Of a stretch of 58,348 nt of DNA, positions 43,852 to 51,425 are shown piece after piece. The notes under the pieces are model-generated. The model saw nothing but the letters and a program-made list of their open reading frames with translations. It was not told the DNA's origin and searched no databases. Numbering within the stretch: the stretch's first letter is position 1; every line of letters starts with the position of its first letter. Location of the stretch: the NCBI GenBank assembly GCA_003561535.1, contig PWWI01000284.1:1-58348 (forward strand), given 5' to 3'. Origin of the DNA: Nitriliruptoraceae bacterium (lineage in GTDB: Bacteria > Actinomycetota > Nitriliruptoria > Nitriliruptorales > Nitriliruptoraceae). The position numbers were made by a program, and so were the translations under genes.

Positions 43852-44688
43852 GTGCTCTGGAACCTCGAGAACATCGTCGAGTTCACCCCTGCCCAGTTCG
43901 ATCTCATGTCGACCGTGCTGACCATCGGGTACGCCGCCCACTTCGCGGGCCTGGCGTACTTCATCCTCAGCCGCAAGAACGTCGCCCCGCGGTACCGCTC
44001 CATGACGACCATGTCCGTGGTGGTCATGCTCTCCGCAGCGCTGCTGCTCCTGCGCCTCGACATCTCGCTCGGTCAGGCCTTCGAGTTCGACGCCGATCAG
44101 GGTCTCTACGTCCTCAGTGACATGACCTACAACCACGGCTACCGCTACTTCAACTGGTTGATCGACGTACCCCTGCTGCTGACCCAGAGCCTGTTCGTCC
44201 TCAACATCGCCAAGAAGGACCTGTTCGGCTACCGCTTCAAGATGGGTGCCGCCGGGGTCCTGATGGTGCTCTTCGGCTATGTCGGGCAGTTCTACGAGGT
44301 CGCCAGCCCACTCGGTGGCCTGCTGTGGTGGGGCGCCGCCGCGATGATCCCCTACATCTACTTCTTCGGCATCTTCTGGCGGTTGACCGGTGACTCGCTG
44401 AGCTACCTGCCCGGCCAGGCCAAGACGACGATGCGCAACATCCGCTACCTCTTCGCCTTCTCCTGGAACCTCTACATCGTCGCCTACATCGTGCCGATGC
44501 TGGGGGACTTCGGGCAGAGTGCTGCAGGTGCCGTGACCCGCACCTACCTGTTCACCATCGCCGACGTGCTCTCCAAGATCATCTACGGGGTCCTGCTCGG
44601 CAAGGTGGCCACCGCTCGGTCCGTGGCCGAAGGCTTCGAGGTCGACGGCTACGAGCACCTCGCCGAGGAGCCAGCCGCGCAGGCGTGA
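43852..44688 (+). CDS. NDQ-type microbial rhodopsin (predicted light-driven sodium pump)
   Basis: 278 residues from the GTG at 43852, with GAAGGAG at 8 nt. Seven helices are visible. Helix C reads GYRYFNWLIDVPLLLTQ, giving Asn101-Asp105-Gln112, the NDQ motif of sodium-pumping rhodopsins such as KR2. Helix G reads TIADVLSKIIYG, with counter-ion Asp238 and retinal lysine Lys242. FGYVGQFYEV and AGLAYFILSRKNV also match KR2 closely, and Gly250 sits where KR2 has its cation-selectivity glycine. Odd: helix F is WNLYIVAYIVP, with Ile209 where KR2 has the proline of WxxYP, and Lys251 follows Gly250 where KR2 has Asn. No carotenoid or retinal-forming gene is in the window. A long hairpin insulates it from miaA. 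It would export sodium in light at the cell membrane. Confidence 0.93.
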   Translation: MLWNLENIVEFTPAQFDLMSTVLTIGYAAHFAGLAYFILSRKNVAPRYRSMTTMSVVVMLSAALLLLRLDISLGQAFEFDADQGLYVLSDMTYNHGYRYFNWLIDVPLLLTQSLFVLNIAKKDLFGYRFKMGAAGVLMVLFGYVGQFYEVASPLGGLLWWGAAAMIPYIYFFGIFWRLTGDSLSYLPGQAKTTMRNIRYLFAFSWNLYIVAYIVPMLGDFGQSAAGAVTRTYLFTIADVLSKIIYGVLLGKVATARSVAEGFEVDGYEHLAEEPAAQA

Positions 44689-44721
44689 GCCAGCCCGTCG
44701 CCACCGCGGCGACACTGCCCG

Positions 44722-44755
44722 GACGGCCGCCCGCACCCACGTGCGGGCGGCCGTC
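44722..44755 (+). terminator. Terminator-like hairpin after the rhodopsin gene
   Basis: A perfect 15-bp stem (44722-44736 with 44741-44755, core CGGCCGCCCGCAC) and CCAC loop lies 33 bp past the rhodopsin stop. No T-tract follows, as is common in actinobacterial terminators. Confidence 0.7.
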
Positions 44756-44805
44756 GCCGTCGTGGGCCAGTAGCGTCGCGCAGCGAGCGGAGCGAGGGCC
44801 CGAGG

Positions 44806-45711
44806 ATGACGGTACTGGCGGTGGTCGGCCCGACCGCTTCAGGCAAGTCCCGCCTGGCGCTGGAGGTCGCGGTCGCCCGCCGCGCCCTCGACCGGCCGAC
44901 GGAGATCGTCGCGGTTGACGCGTTCACCGTCTACCGCGGGATGGACATCGGCACCGCGAAGCCCACCGTCGAGGACCGCGCTGCCGTCCCGCACCACCTG
45001 ATCGATGTCCTGGACCCCTCCGAGGCCCTCAGCGTCGCCGCGTTCCGGGACGTCGCCCGGACCACGATCGACGAGGTGCGGGCTCGCGGCGCCACGCCCC
45101 TGCTGGTCGGAGGATCGGGCCTGTACTTCCGGGCCGTCGTCGACCCACTCCGGTTCCCGCCGACCGACGCCGAGGTGCGGGCACGGCTCGAGCAGCGCTG
45201 GGCCAGCGACCCGCAGGGCGCGCATGCCGAGCTGGCCAGGAGGGATCCGGTCGCTGCCGAGCGGATCGCCCCCGGCAACCTGCGCCGCAGCATCCGGGCA
45301 CTGGAGGTCGTCGAGCTCACAGGCGAGCCGTTCTCCGGCTTCGATGACAGCTACGACACCTACCGGTCGATCTACCCCGACCTCGAGGGGGTGGTGCTGC
45401 TCGATCCGCCGACCGACGTGCTGCGCCGGCGCATCGGGCGCCGTGCCGAGGAGATGGTCGCGGGTGGCCTGCTCGAGGAGACGGCAGCGTTGCGTGCCCG
45501 CGGGCGGCTGTCCCGGACCGCGGCACAGGCCATCGGGTACGCGGAGGCGGCCGCGACCCTGGACGGCGACCTCCCCGTCGCAGCCCTGGCCGAGGCGATC
45601 GCGCGGCGGACCTGGCGCTACGCCCGGCGGCAGCGCAGCTGGTTCCGGGCGGATCCACGCTGTCGGGCCCTGGAGCCCGCGGCGGCGCGAGAGGTGCTGC
45701 TGGCACGCTGA
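44806..45711 (+). CDS. miaA: tRNA dimethylallyltransferase
   Basis: 301 residues. MiaA transfers a dimethylallyl group to A37 of tRNAs that read codons starting with U, the substrate for MiaB. The P-loop VVGPTASGKSRLA, substrate loop DAFTVYRGMDIGTAKP, PHHLIDVLDP and GGSGLYFRAVVDPL are the standard motifs, and the RRQRSWFRADPR stretch closes the protein. The ATG at 44806 has GCGAGGGCCCGAGG upstream. It follows the rhodopsin terminator and starts the miaA-dapF-hflX series. Confidence 0.95.
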   Translation: MTVLAVVGPTASGKSRLALEVAVARRALDRPTEIVAVDAFTVYRGMDIGTAKPTVEDRAAVPHHLIDVLDPSEALSVAAFRDVARTTIDEVRARGATPLLVGGSGLYFRAVVDPLRFPPTDAEVRARLEQRWASDPQGAHAELARRDPVAAERIAPGNLRRSIRALEVVELTGEPFSGFDDSYDTYRSIYPDLEGVVLLDPPTDVLRRRIGRRAEEMVAGGLLEETAALRARGRLSRTAAQAIGYAEAAATLDGDLPVAALAEAIARRTWRYARRQRSWFRADPRCRALEPAAAREVLLAR

Positions 45712-45769
45712 CCGTCAGGAGGCAGAACCGCACCGCGGGTCGGACGGGCCCACCCGGCTGGTCGCCCCG

Positions 45770-45775
45770 TACCCT
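45770..45775 (+). promoter_or_regulatory. -10-like box TACCCT placed for a leaderless dapF transcript
   Basis: TACCCT ends 6 nt before the dapF ATG at 45782 and no spaced SD is present. Confidence 0.4.
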
Positions 45776-45781
45776 GCCAGG

Positions 45782-46666
45782 ATGGAGTTCACCCTCGCCC
45801 ACGGCACCGCGAACGACTTCGTGGTGCTCACCGACCTCGACGACCGTCTCGAGCTGCCGGCCGCCCTCGTGCGGGCGCTGGCCGACCGTCGTCGTGGCCT
45901 GGGCGCCGATGGGGTGATCCGGATCGGTGGCGGTGGCGAGGACGCCGATGTGTTCATGGACTACCGCAACGCCGACGGCTCCGTGGTCGAGATGTGCGGC
46001 AACGGGGTTCGCGTGGTCGCCAAGCACGTCGTGGACCACCAGCTCGTCGTCCCCACCGAGAACGGGGTGATCCGCGTCGGCACCCGTGCCGGTGTCAAGC
46101 CGGTCAGGATCGTGGACCGGCACGCCGACGGGCGGGTGGCGACCGTCGCCGTCGACATGGGGCCACCGGTGCTCCGTCCCGAGGCGGTGCCCTTCGCCGC
46201 CGCGGACCCCGACGCGCTCCGTCACCACCTCGAGGTGGACGGCGAGGTGGTCGGCTTCAGCGTGCTCTCCATGGGCAACCCCCACGCCGTGCTGGTCGTC
46301 GACGACGTCGACGCCGCACCCGTGCACCGGCTCGGCGCGCGGCTCGAGCGTGATCCGAGCTTCCCGCAGGGCGTCAACGTCGGCTTCGCCGAGGTGGTCG
46401 CTGACGACCAGCTCCGGCTGCGGGTGTGGGAGCGGGGGGTGGGCGAGACCGCCGCCTGCGGCACCGGCGCCTGCGCGGCGGTGGTCGCGTTGCAGCGCCT
46501 GTCCCTGCTGGGACAGCAGGTCGCAGTGGAACTGCCGGGCGGCCGCCTGGACGTCGACCACGCCGGTGACGGAACGGTCAGCATGACCGGACCCGCGGTC
46601 GAGGTGGCTCGTGGCACCCTGGACACGGCTTGGCTGGCCGCGGCCGGCTACGACAGCGAGGAGTGA
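45782..46666 (+). CDS. dapF: Diaminopimelate epimerase
   Basis: 294 residues. DapF converts LL- to meso-diaminopimelate for lysine and wall crosslinks. The two catalytic cysteines are in EMCGNGVR and AACGTGACAA, and the HGTANDFVV start and SMGNPHAVL are typical. The ATG at 45782 gives the family N-terminus MEFTLAHGTANDF. It appears to have its own leaderless promoter 70 bp after miaA. GAGGAG inside its last codons probably serves as the ribosome site for hflX. Confidence 0.95.
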   Translation: MEFTLAHGTANDFVVLTDLDDRLELPAALVRALADRRRGLGADGVIRIGGGGEDADVFMDYRNADGSVVEMCGNGVRVVAKHVVDHQLVVPTENGVIRVGTRAGVKPVRIVDRHADGRVATVAVDMGPPVLRPEAVPFAAADPDALRHHLEVDGEVVGFSVLSMGNPHAVLVVDDVDAAPVHRLGARLERDPSFPQGVNVGFAEVVADDQLRLRVWERGVGETAACGTGACAAVVALQRLSLLGQQVAVELPGGRLDVDHAGDGTVSMTGPAVEVARGTLDTAWLAAAGYDSEE

Positions 46667-46669
46667 CCC

Positions 46670-48151
46670 CTGGACACCACTGCCGATCAGCACCTGCCCG
46701 ACCCGGCCGATGGCGACGACCGTCGACCCACCGACCTCGATGACGCGGCCACGATCGGTCGCGCCGAGGCCCGGCGGCTGCGGCGCGATGTGCTCACCGA
46801 CGAAGGTCCACGCGAGGGCGTGGACATCATCCGCCCGGTCGAGCGCGCGGTCATCGTCGGCGTGCAGTTGCCGGGGGTCACGACGGCTGATCTCGATGCG
46901 TCGCTCGACGAGCTGACCGCCCTGCTGGACACCGCCGGGGCCGAGGTCGTCGAGCGGGTGATCCAGCGGCGCGACAGCCCCGATCCCGGCACCTTCATCG
47001 GCCGGGGCAAGGTCACTGAGCTCCGGGACCTGGTGGCCGCGGTGGGCGCGGATGCGCTGGTCTTCGACGATGACCTGACGCCCGCCCAGCAACGCACCCT
47101 GGAGGAACTGGTAAAGCAGAAGGTCCTGGACCGCACCATCGTCATCCTGGACATCTTCGCCCAGCATGCCACCTCGAAGGAGGGCAAGGCCCAGGTGGAG
47201 TTGGCGCAGCTGCTGTACCTGCTGCCCCGGCTGCGCGGCTGGGGTGAGGCCCTGTCACGGCAGGCGGGTGGTCGGGTCGCGGGCGGTGCCGGGATCGGTG
47301 GCCGTGGACCAGGAGAGACCCAACTCGAGGTCGACCGGCGTCGCATCATGCGCAGGATGCGCAAGCTGCGTCGTGACCTCGAAGACTACGGCCGTATCCG
47401 GGCGACGAAGGCGGCCGAGCGCGAACGCAACCGTGTGCAGGAGGTCGCGCTGGTCGGCTACACGAACGCCGGGAAGTCATCGCTGCTGAACCGCATCACC
47501 GGCGCAGACGTCAAGGTGGAGGATCGGCTGTTCGCCACCCTCGATCCGACGATCCGGCGACTCCCACTGGATGACGGGCGTGAGATCGTGCTCACCGACA
47601 CCGTCGGGTTCGTGCGCAAGCTGCCCCACGGTCTCGTCGAGGCCTTCACCTCGACCCTCGAGGGTTCGGCGAACGCCGACCTACTCCTGCACGTGGTCGA
47701 TGCGTCGCACCCCGAAGCCGAGGCGCACATCGTGGCGGTGCAGGAGGTGCTCGCGGAGATCGGTGCCGACGCGCAGCCTCAGCAGCTCGTGCTCAACAAG
47801 ATCGACGCGGCGGACGACGGCGTGGTGGCAGCTCTGGCCCGACGTGTTGAACTCGAGCTCGGTGACGAGCCGGTCCTGGTCTCGGCCGTGACCGGGGAGG
47901 GCATCGACCGGCTGATCGAACGCATCACTGCGCGCCTGCCCTCCCTGCGCTACCGCGTCCGCGGGCACGTGCCCTACGCCAGGCAGGACCTCGTGGCGCT
48001 GGCGCATCGTCAGGGCTCGGTACTCGGGGAGGAGCACACCGAGACCGGCACGACCCTCACCGCCGATGTCGATCGGGACGCTGCCCTCGAGCTGCGCCAC
48101 TTCCTCGACGAGGACCCCTTCGCCGACGAGCCCGAGGGCTGGGAGCGGTGA
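46670..48151 (+). CDS. hflX: GTPase HflX
   Basis: About 493 residues if started at the CTG at 46670, which lies 6 nt after a GAGGAG in the end of dapF. The first canonical start is GTG 46790 (453 residues) with no SD. The extra N-terminus (TDLDDAATIGRAEARRLRRD) follows the layout of actinobacterial HflX, favouring the longer form. HflX binds 50S or 70S ribosomes and splits or rescues stalled ones. The glycine-rich RQAGGRVAGGAGIGGRGPGE segment and G-motifs VGYTNAGKSSL, DTVGFVRKLPH and NKID are intact. Confidence 0.9.
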   Translation: MDTTADQHLPDPADGDDRRPTDLDDAATIGRAEARRLRRDVLTDEGPREGVDIIRPVERAVIVGVQLPGVTTADLDASLDELTALLDTAGAEVVERVIQRRDSPDPGTFIGRGKVTELRDLVAAVGADALVFDDDLTPAQQRTLEELVKQKVLDRTIVILDIFAQHATSKEGKAQVELAQLLYLLPRLRGWGEALSRQAGGRVAGGAGIGGRGPGETQLEVDRRRIMRRMRKLRRDLEDYGRIRATKAAERERNRVQEVALVGYTNAGKSSLLNRITGADVKVEDRLFATLDPTIRRLPLDDGREIVLTDTVGFVRKLPHGLVEAFTSTLEGSANADLLLHVVDASHPEAEAHIVAVQEVLAEIGADAQPQQLVLNKIDAADDGVVAALARRVELELGDEPVLVSAVTGEGIDRLIERITARLPSLRYRVRGHVPYARQDLVALAHRQGSVLGEEHTETGTTLTADVDRDAALELRHFLDEDPFADEPEGWER

Positions 48152-48166
48152 GTCGGGCCTCGTCAC

Positions 48167-48958
48167 TCACCGGATCTGGCGTAGCACCGTCACCACCTTG
48201 CCCATGATGCGCGCGACGTCCGATGCGGTGACCGGGATCGGCTCGTAGGAGCCGTTCGCCGGATCGAGGAACACCTCGCCGCTCTTGGTCCGGCGGAAGA
48301 ACTTGACGGTGGCTTCGCCCTCGATCAAGGCGGCACACATCTCGCCCTGCTCGACCGCCGGCTGCTCGCGGACGACGACCAGGTCCCCGTCGAAGACCCC
48401 GGCTTCGACCATCGACTCGCCCCGCACCCGCAGCATGAAGAGCTGCCCGTCACCAACGAGCTCCTTCGGTAGCGGGTACACGGCGTCGACGCGCTCCTCG
48501 GCCAGGATCGGCCCCCCTGCGGCGATCTCACCGACCAGTGGGACGTGCCGTGCGGGGGAGCGGGGGAGGTCGAGCGCGGTGATCGGGTCCCGGCCGAGCT
48601 CGAGCGCCCGCGGCTTCGTCGGGTCGCGGCGCAGGTACCCCTTGCGCTCGAGGGACTCGAGCTGACCGTGCACCGAGGAGGGGGACCGAAGGCCCACCGC
48701 GTCACCGATCTCCCTGACCGACGGCGGGTACCCGTGCTCGTCGACGTGAGCGTGGATCATCTCCAGGATCGCTCGCTGCCGCTCGGTCAGCTCCCCCGGG
48801 GCGTCAGGAGCGGGCGTGGTCGCCGAGCGTTGCTGGCCGGTCGTCCCGGTGCTCTCGTCGTCGGCATCGCTGCGGGCAGCATCGCCGGCAGCCGGAGGGC
48901 TCTGGGCCGTCCCCGAGGTGTCGTCGTCGTGTGGCGTGTCGGATGGTGTGCGCCCCAT
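48167..48958 (-). CDS. lexA: LexA repressor
   Basis: 263 residues from the ATG at 48958 (CGGAGG upstream). LexA represses SOS genes and cleaves itself when RecA filaments form. The winged HTH has [20 protein letters not shown], then [20 protein letters not shown]. The Ala-Gly cleavage site is in GEIAAGGPI, the serine in RGESMVEAG and the lysine in GEATVKFF. The N-terminal 50 residues are an extra acidic, Ser/Thr-rich extension. A LexA box lies 20 bp upstream of the start, next to a -10 box, so it represses itself. It converges on hflX. Confidence 0.96.
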   Translation of the reverse strand: MGRTPSDTPHDDDTSGTAQSPPAAGDAARSDADDESTGTTGQQRSATTPAPDAPGELTERQRAILEMIHAHVDEHGYPPSVREIGDAVGLRSPSSVHGQLESLERKGYLRRDPTKPRALELGRDPITALDLPRSPARHVPLVGEIAAGGPILAEERVDAVYPLPKELVGDGQLFMLRVRGESMVEAGVFDGDLVVVREQPAVEQGEMCAALIEGEATVKFFRRTKSGEVFLDPANGSYEPIPVTASDVARIMGKVVTVLRQIR

Positions 48959-48977
48959 GTCGGACCTCCGGTTGGGT

Positions 48978-48993
48978 CGAACGCGCGTTCGCT
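48978..48993. promoter_or_regulatory. LexA box 1, at the lexA promoter
   Basis: TCGAACGCGCGTTCGC. It starts 3 bp after the minus-strand -10-like TACGAT (48996-49001), so bound LexA would cover the lexA transcription start. Confidence 0.9.
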
Positions 48994-48995
48994 CA

Positions 48996-49001
48996 TCGTA
49001 G
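48996..49001 (-). promoter_or_regulatory. -10-like box TACGAT of lexA (minus strand)
   Basis: Reads TACGAT on the minus strand, 38 nt before the lexA ATG and directly beside LexA box 1. Confidence 0.5.
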
Positions 49002-49019
49002 CACCCTCTGGCCCGGAAG

Positions 49020-49035
49020 GGGAACGCCTGTTCGT
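49020..49035. promoter_or_regulatory. LexA box 2
   Basis: GGGAACGCCTGTTCGT; the GAAC-N4-GTTC core is intact. Center 42 bp from box 1. Confidence 0.8.
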
Positions 49036-49050
49036 TCTTGGGCTTGACGG

Positions 49051-49066
49051 CGGAACGCGTGTTCGG
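49051..49066. promoter_or_regulatory. LexA box 3
   Basis: CGGAACGCGTGTTCGG; core intact. Center 31 bp from box 2. Confidence 0.8.
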
Positions 49067-49076
49067 TTGACTGGGG

Positions 49077-49092
49077 ACGAACGGGCGTTCGG
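49077..49092. promoter_or_regulatory. LexA box 4, on the LysM gene side
   Basis: ACGAACGGGCGTTCGG; core intact. Center 26 bp from box 3, about 170 bp before the LysM gene start. Confidence 0.8.
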
Positions 49093-49124
49093 GACGGTCT
49101 CCTTCCCCGGCGGTCCTATCCCCA

Positions 49125-49203
49125 GCCGACCTGACCCACCTGACCCACCTGACCGACCCAGCCGACCCAACCGACCTGACCGACCCAGCCGACCTGACCG
49201 ACG
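49125..49203. repeat. Degenerate GACCTGACC/GACCCAGCC repeat in the LysM gene leader
   Basis: About 80 bp made of 5- and 10-bp variants of GACC(T)-GACC(C). It has few Gs on the plus strand and lies between LexA box 4 and the LysM gene. With the boxes it accounts for the 302-bp lexA-LysM gap. Confidence 0.7.
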
Positions 49204-49260
49204 GCACCTGCCGGATCCACCTGTCGGATCCGACCGAGCGGTCCGAGCGAGGAGCCCACC

Positions 49261-49695
49261 ATGATCGCCAGGGACACCACCGCCCCATCCGAGACCACGG
49301 ACGTCCTGCCGGGCGCGGCGCTCGATGGCCGGCCACAGGAGGCGGCCCAGGTCGCGTCGGCCCCGATGCGTGGGGCCCTGGCTCGGCAGCCGGCAACCGG
49401 ACGGAGCGTGGATGCCACCGTCCTGCGGCGTCGGCTCGCAGCTCTGGCCGGTCTGGTGCTGCTCCTCACGCTGCTGACGGTGGCGGTGGGACGCGTCGGC
49501 GCCGAGGCCGAACTCGCCGACCGTGTCGCGGGTCACACGGTGCTGGCGCCCGGGGACACCCTCTGGGACGTCGCGGTCAGCAGCGCGCCCGAGGGCGTCG
49601 ACCCCCGGGATCAGTTGGCCGCGATCCAGGTGCTCAACGGTTTCGAGGGCGGGGCCGTGGACGCCTGGACCGTGGTGCTGCTGCCGGCCCGCTGA
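49261..49695 (+). CDS. LysM-domain membrane protein, candidate SOS cell-division inhibitor
   Basis: 144 residues, with GAGGAG at 7 nt. A 58-residue cytoplasmic part is followed by one membrane helix ([19 protein letters not shown]) and a C-terminal LysM domain outside ([21 protein letters not shown], then VVLLPAR). It is divergent from lexA behind multiple LexA boxes. The layout matches mycobacterial Rv2719c beside lexA, and the YneA and DivS type of SOS-induced division inhibitors, though primary sequence similarity was not tested. It probably binds wall material at the septum and delays division during DNA damage. Confidence 0.82.
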   Translation: MIARDTTAPSETTDVLPGAALDGRPQEAAQVASAPMRGALARQPATGRSVDATVLRRRLAALAGLVLLLTLLTVAVGRVGAEAELADRVAGHTVLAPGDTLWDVAVSSAPEGVDPRDQLAAIQVLNGFEGGAVDAWTVVLLPAR

Positions 49696-49751
49696 CCACC
49701 GGGCCGTGCGCGGTCGGTGCTTCGCCCGGCGTGGGCCGGGTGGACGGATCG

Positions 49752-49784
49752 CTCGACGGACCACTCGACGGACCACTCGATCGG
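49752..49784. repeat. 12-bp CTCGACGGACCA repeat between convergent LysM and nrdR genes
   Basis: Two exact 12-bp copies (49752-49763, 49764-49775) and a partial third. Flanking GATCGCTCGA and TCGAGCGCGATC can pair across it, so a terminator role is possible. Confidence 0.7.
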
Positions 49785-49831
49785 CCCATCGAGCGCGCGA
49801 TCAGGCTCCGGGATGCCCTGCAACGGTGACG

Positions 49832-50299
49832 TCAGGCGCTCTTCGGTGGCGCCTCCTTCCGGAGGCTCGAGAGCTCGAGTTCGAAGTCCTCTGGGCCCTG
49901 GAAGTCCTTGTAGACGCTCGCGAACCGGACGTAGGCGACCTCGTCGAGCTCCCGGAGCTGAGCCAGGACCTGCAGCCCCACCTGCTCCGAGGTCAGCTCG
50001 CGACGGCCGAGTGCGCGCAGCTCATGCTCCACCGCGGCGGCGGCTACCTCCAGGGCCGCGAGTTCGACGCGTCCCTTCGCTGCGCGCGCCATCCCATCCA
50101 GCACCCTCGCGCGGTCGAAGTCGATCAGCGCTCCCGACCGTTTGCGGACCAGCAGGCCGGGTAGCTCGACCCGCTCGAAGGTCGTGAAGCGACGCGCGCA
50201 GTCACGGCACTCCCGCCGCCGCCGGATGGCATCTCCGGACGGGGTGGGGCGGGAGTCGACGACCCGATCGTCGTCGGTCCCGCAATCGGGGCAACGCAC
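49832..50299 (-). CDS. nrdR: Transcriptional repressor NrdR
   Basis: 155 residues from the GTG at 50299 (AGAGGAG upstream), giving MRCPDCGTDDDRVVDSR, the family N-terminus. NrdR senses ATP and dATP through its ATP-cone and represses ribonucleotide reductase genes. The zinc ribbon cysteines are CPDC and CRDC, followed by RRFTTFERVE, and the ATP-cone starts LVRKRSGALIDFDRARV. Its expected target nrdJ is 7 kb away, behind NrdR-like boxes. Confidence 0.95.
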   Translation of the reverse strand: MRCPDCGTDDDRVVDSRPTPSGDAIRRRRECRDCARRFTTFERVELPGLLVRKRSGALIDFDRARVLDGMARAAKGRVELAALEVAAAAVEHELRALGRRELTSEQVGLQVLAQLRELDEVAYVRFASVYKDFQGPEDFELELSSLRKEAPPKSA

Positions 50300-50398
50300 C
50301 TGACGACGCTCCTCTGGGGCAGGCCGGGAACCTACGTCGACGCGGCGGCGAAGACGAGCATCTGCGACCATGCGAGCGGGGCTGCCCGGACGCCGCGC

Positions 50399-51385
50399 TC
50401 AACTGGTGACCGGCGCCAGCTTCGGCCGAAGGACGCCGAGCTGGGCGCCGATCTCGTCGAGCATCTCGAGCACGGCCAACGTGTCCGCGTGGGCCAGCGT
50501 CGAGCTCTCGAGCAACCCGGCCTCGAGGCACCGGTGCACCTCCCGAACCTCGTAGCGATAGCCGAGCTCGTGACCGTCGATGGGAAGGTGGCGGACGGGT
50601 TGGTCCCGCGGGTGGACGGTCAGGCTCGGAGCGTGGTGGAACGGCTCACCGATCCAGATGTGGCCATCAGCGCCGGCGACGGTGGCCCACACCCCCGACG
50701 CCTCGATGAACGAGCAGCGCCACGTTGCGCTGCCGCGTTCGTGCTCGGCGACCACCGCCACGTTGAGGTCGACCCCGGTGTCGGCGAGCTGACCGGTCGC
50801 CTGGACCCGGCTGGCGGGGCCCAGGAGGTCGTGCGCCAGCGTCGCCGGGTAGACCCCGAGGTCGAGCAGCGCGCCGCCACCCAACGCCGCTGAGCGCCAC
50901 CGCCGCCAGGGATCGCTGTTCAGCACCACACCGAAGGACGCCTGGAAGGCCGTCGGTTCACCGATGACGCCGGAGGCGAGCTCGGCGTGGAGACGCTGGG
51001 TCGCAGGTTGGAGCCGCGTCCACATCGCCTCAGCCACGAACAGCCCGGCGGTGCTCGCCGCCTCGAGCACCGCCCGTGCCGCCGGTGCGTGCAGGGCGAA
51101 GGGCTTCTCCACCAGGGCCGGAACCCCCGCGGCGATGCACGCGTGCGCATCGAGGTGGTGCCGCTCGTTGGTGGTGGCGATGTAGACCACCTCGACGTCG
51201 CGGTGCCGGAGCAGGTCCCCGTGAGGGCTGGCGGCGACGGGGATGCCGTGAGCGGCTGCGAAGCGCTGCGCACGTGCCGGTGTCGCCGAGGACACCGCGA
51301 CCACCGATCCGCCCTCGGCCCGGATCGCCTCGGCGAAGGCGTGAGCGATGATGCCGGTCCCCATGATGCCCCAGCGTCGCGTCAT
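50399..51385 (-). CDS. Gfo/Idh/MocA family NAD(P)-dependent oxidoreductase
   Basis: 328 residues from the ATG at 51385. The N-terminal Rossmann loop is GIMGTGIIAHAFAEA. The family EKP motif, which holds the catalytic lysine, is in ALVEKPFAL. GGGALLDLGVYPATLAHDLL provides the His/Asp region. The C-terminal part is the alpha/beta Gfo-type domain. Members oxidise sugars, inositols, bile pigments or trans-dihydrodiols, and the neighbours do not narrow this down. It is divergent from the hotdog-fold gene by 40 bp. Confidence 0.88.
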   Translation of the reverse strand: MTRRWGIMGTGIIAHAFAEAIRAEGGSVVAVSSATPARAQRFAAAHGIPVAASPHGDLLRHRDVEVVYIATTNERHHLDAHACIAAGVPALVEKPFALHAPAARAVLEAASTAGLFVAEAMWTRLQPATQRLHAELASGVIGEPTAFQASFGVVLNSDPWRRWRSAALGGGALLDLGVYPATLAHDLLGPASRVQATGQLADTGVDLNVAVVAEHERGSATWRCSFIEASGVWATVAGADGHIWIGEPFHHAPSLTVHPRDQPVRHLPIDGHELGYRYEVREVHRCLEAGLLESSTLAHADTLAVLEMLDEIGAQLGVLRPKLAPVTS

Positions 51386-51412
51386 GGTCTGCTCCCGTTC
51401 GTCGAAGGTGGC

Positions 51413-51418
51413 TACGGT
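51413..51418 (+). promoter_or_regulatory. -10-like box TACGGT placed for a leaderless transcript
   Basis: TACGGT ends 7 nt before the ATG at 51426; no SD is present. Confidence 0.4.
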
Positions 51419-51425
51419 GGTGCAG

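Noticed and set aside
49125-49203. CRISPR or coding repeat before the LysM gene
   Set aside because: Degenerate 5/10-bp units without spacers, in a gap between genes, with no supported reading frame.
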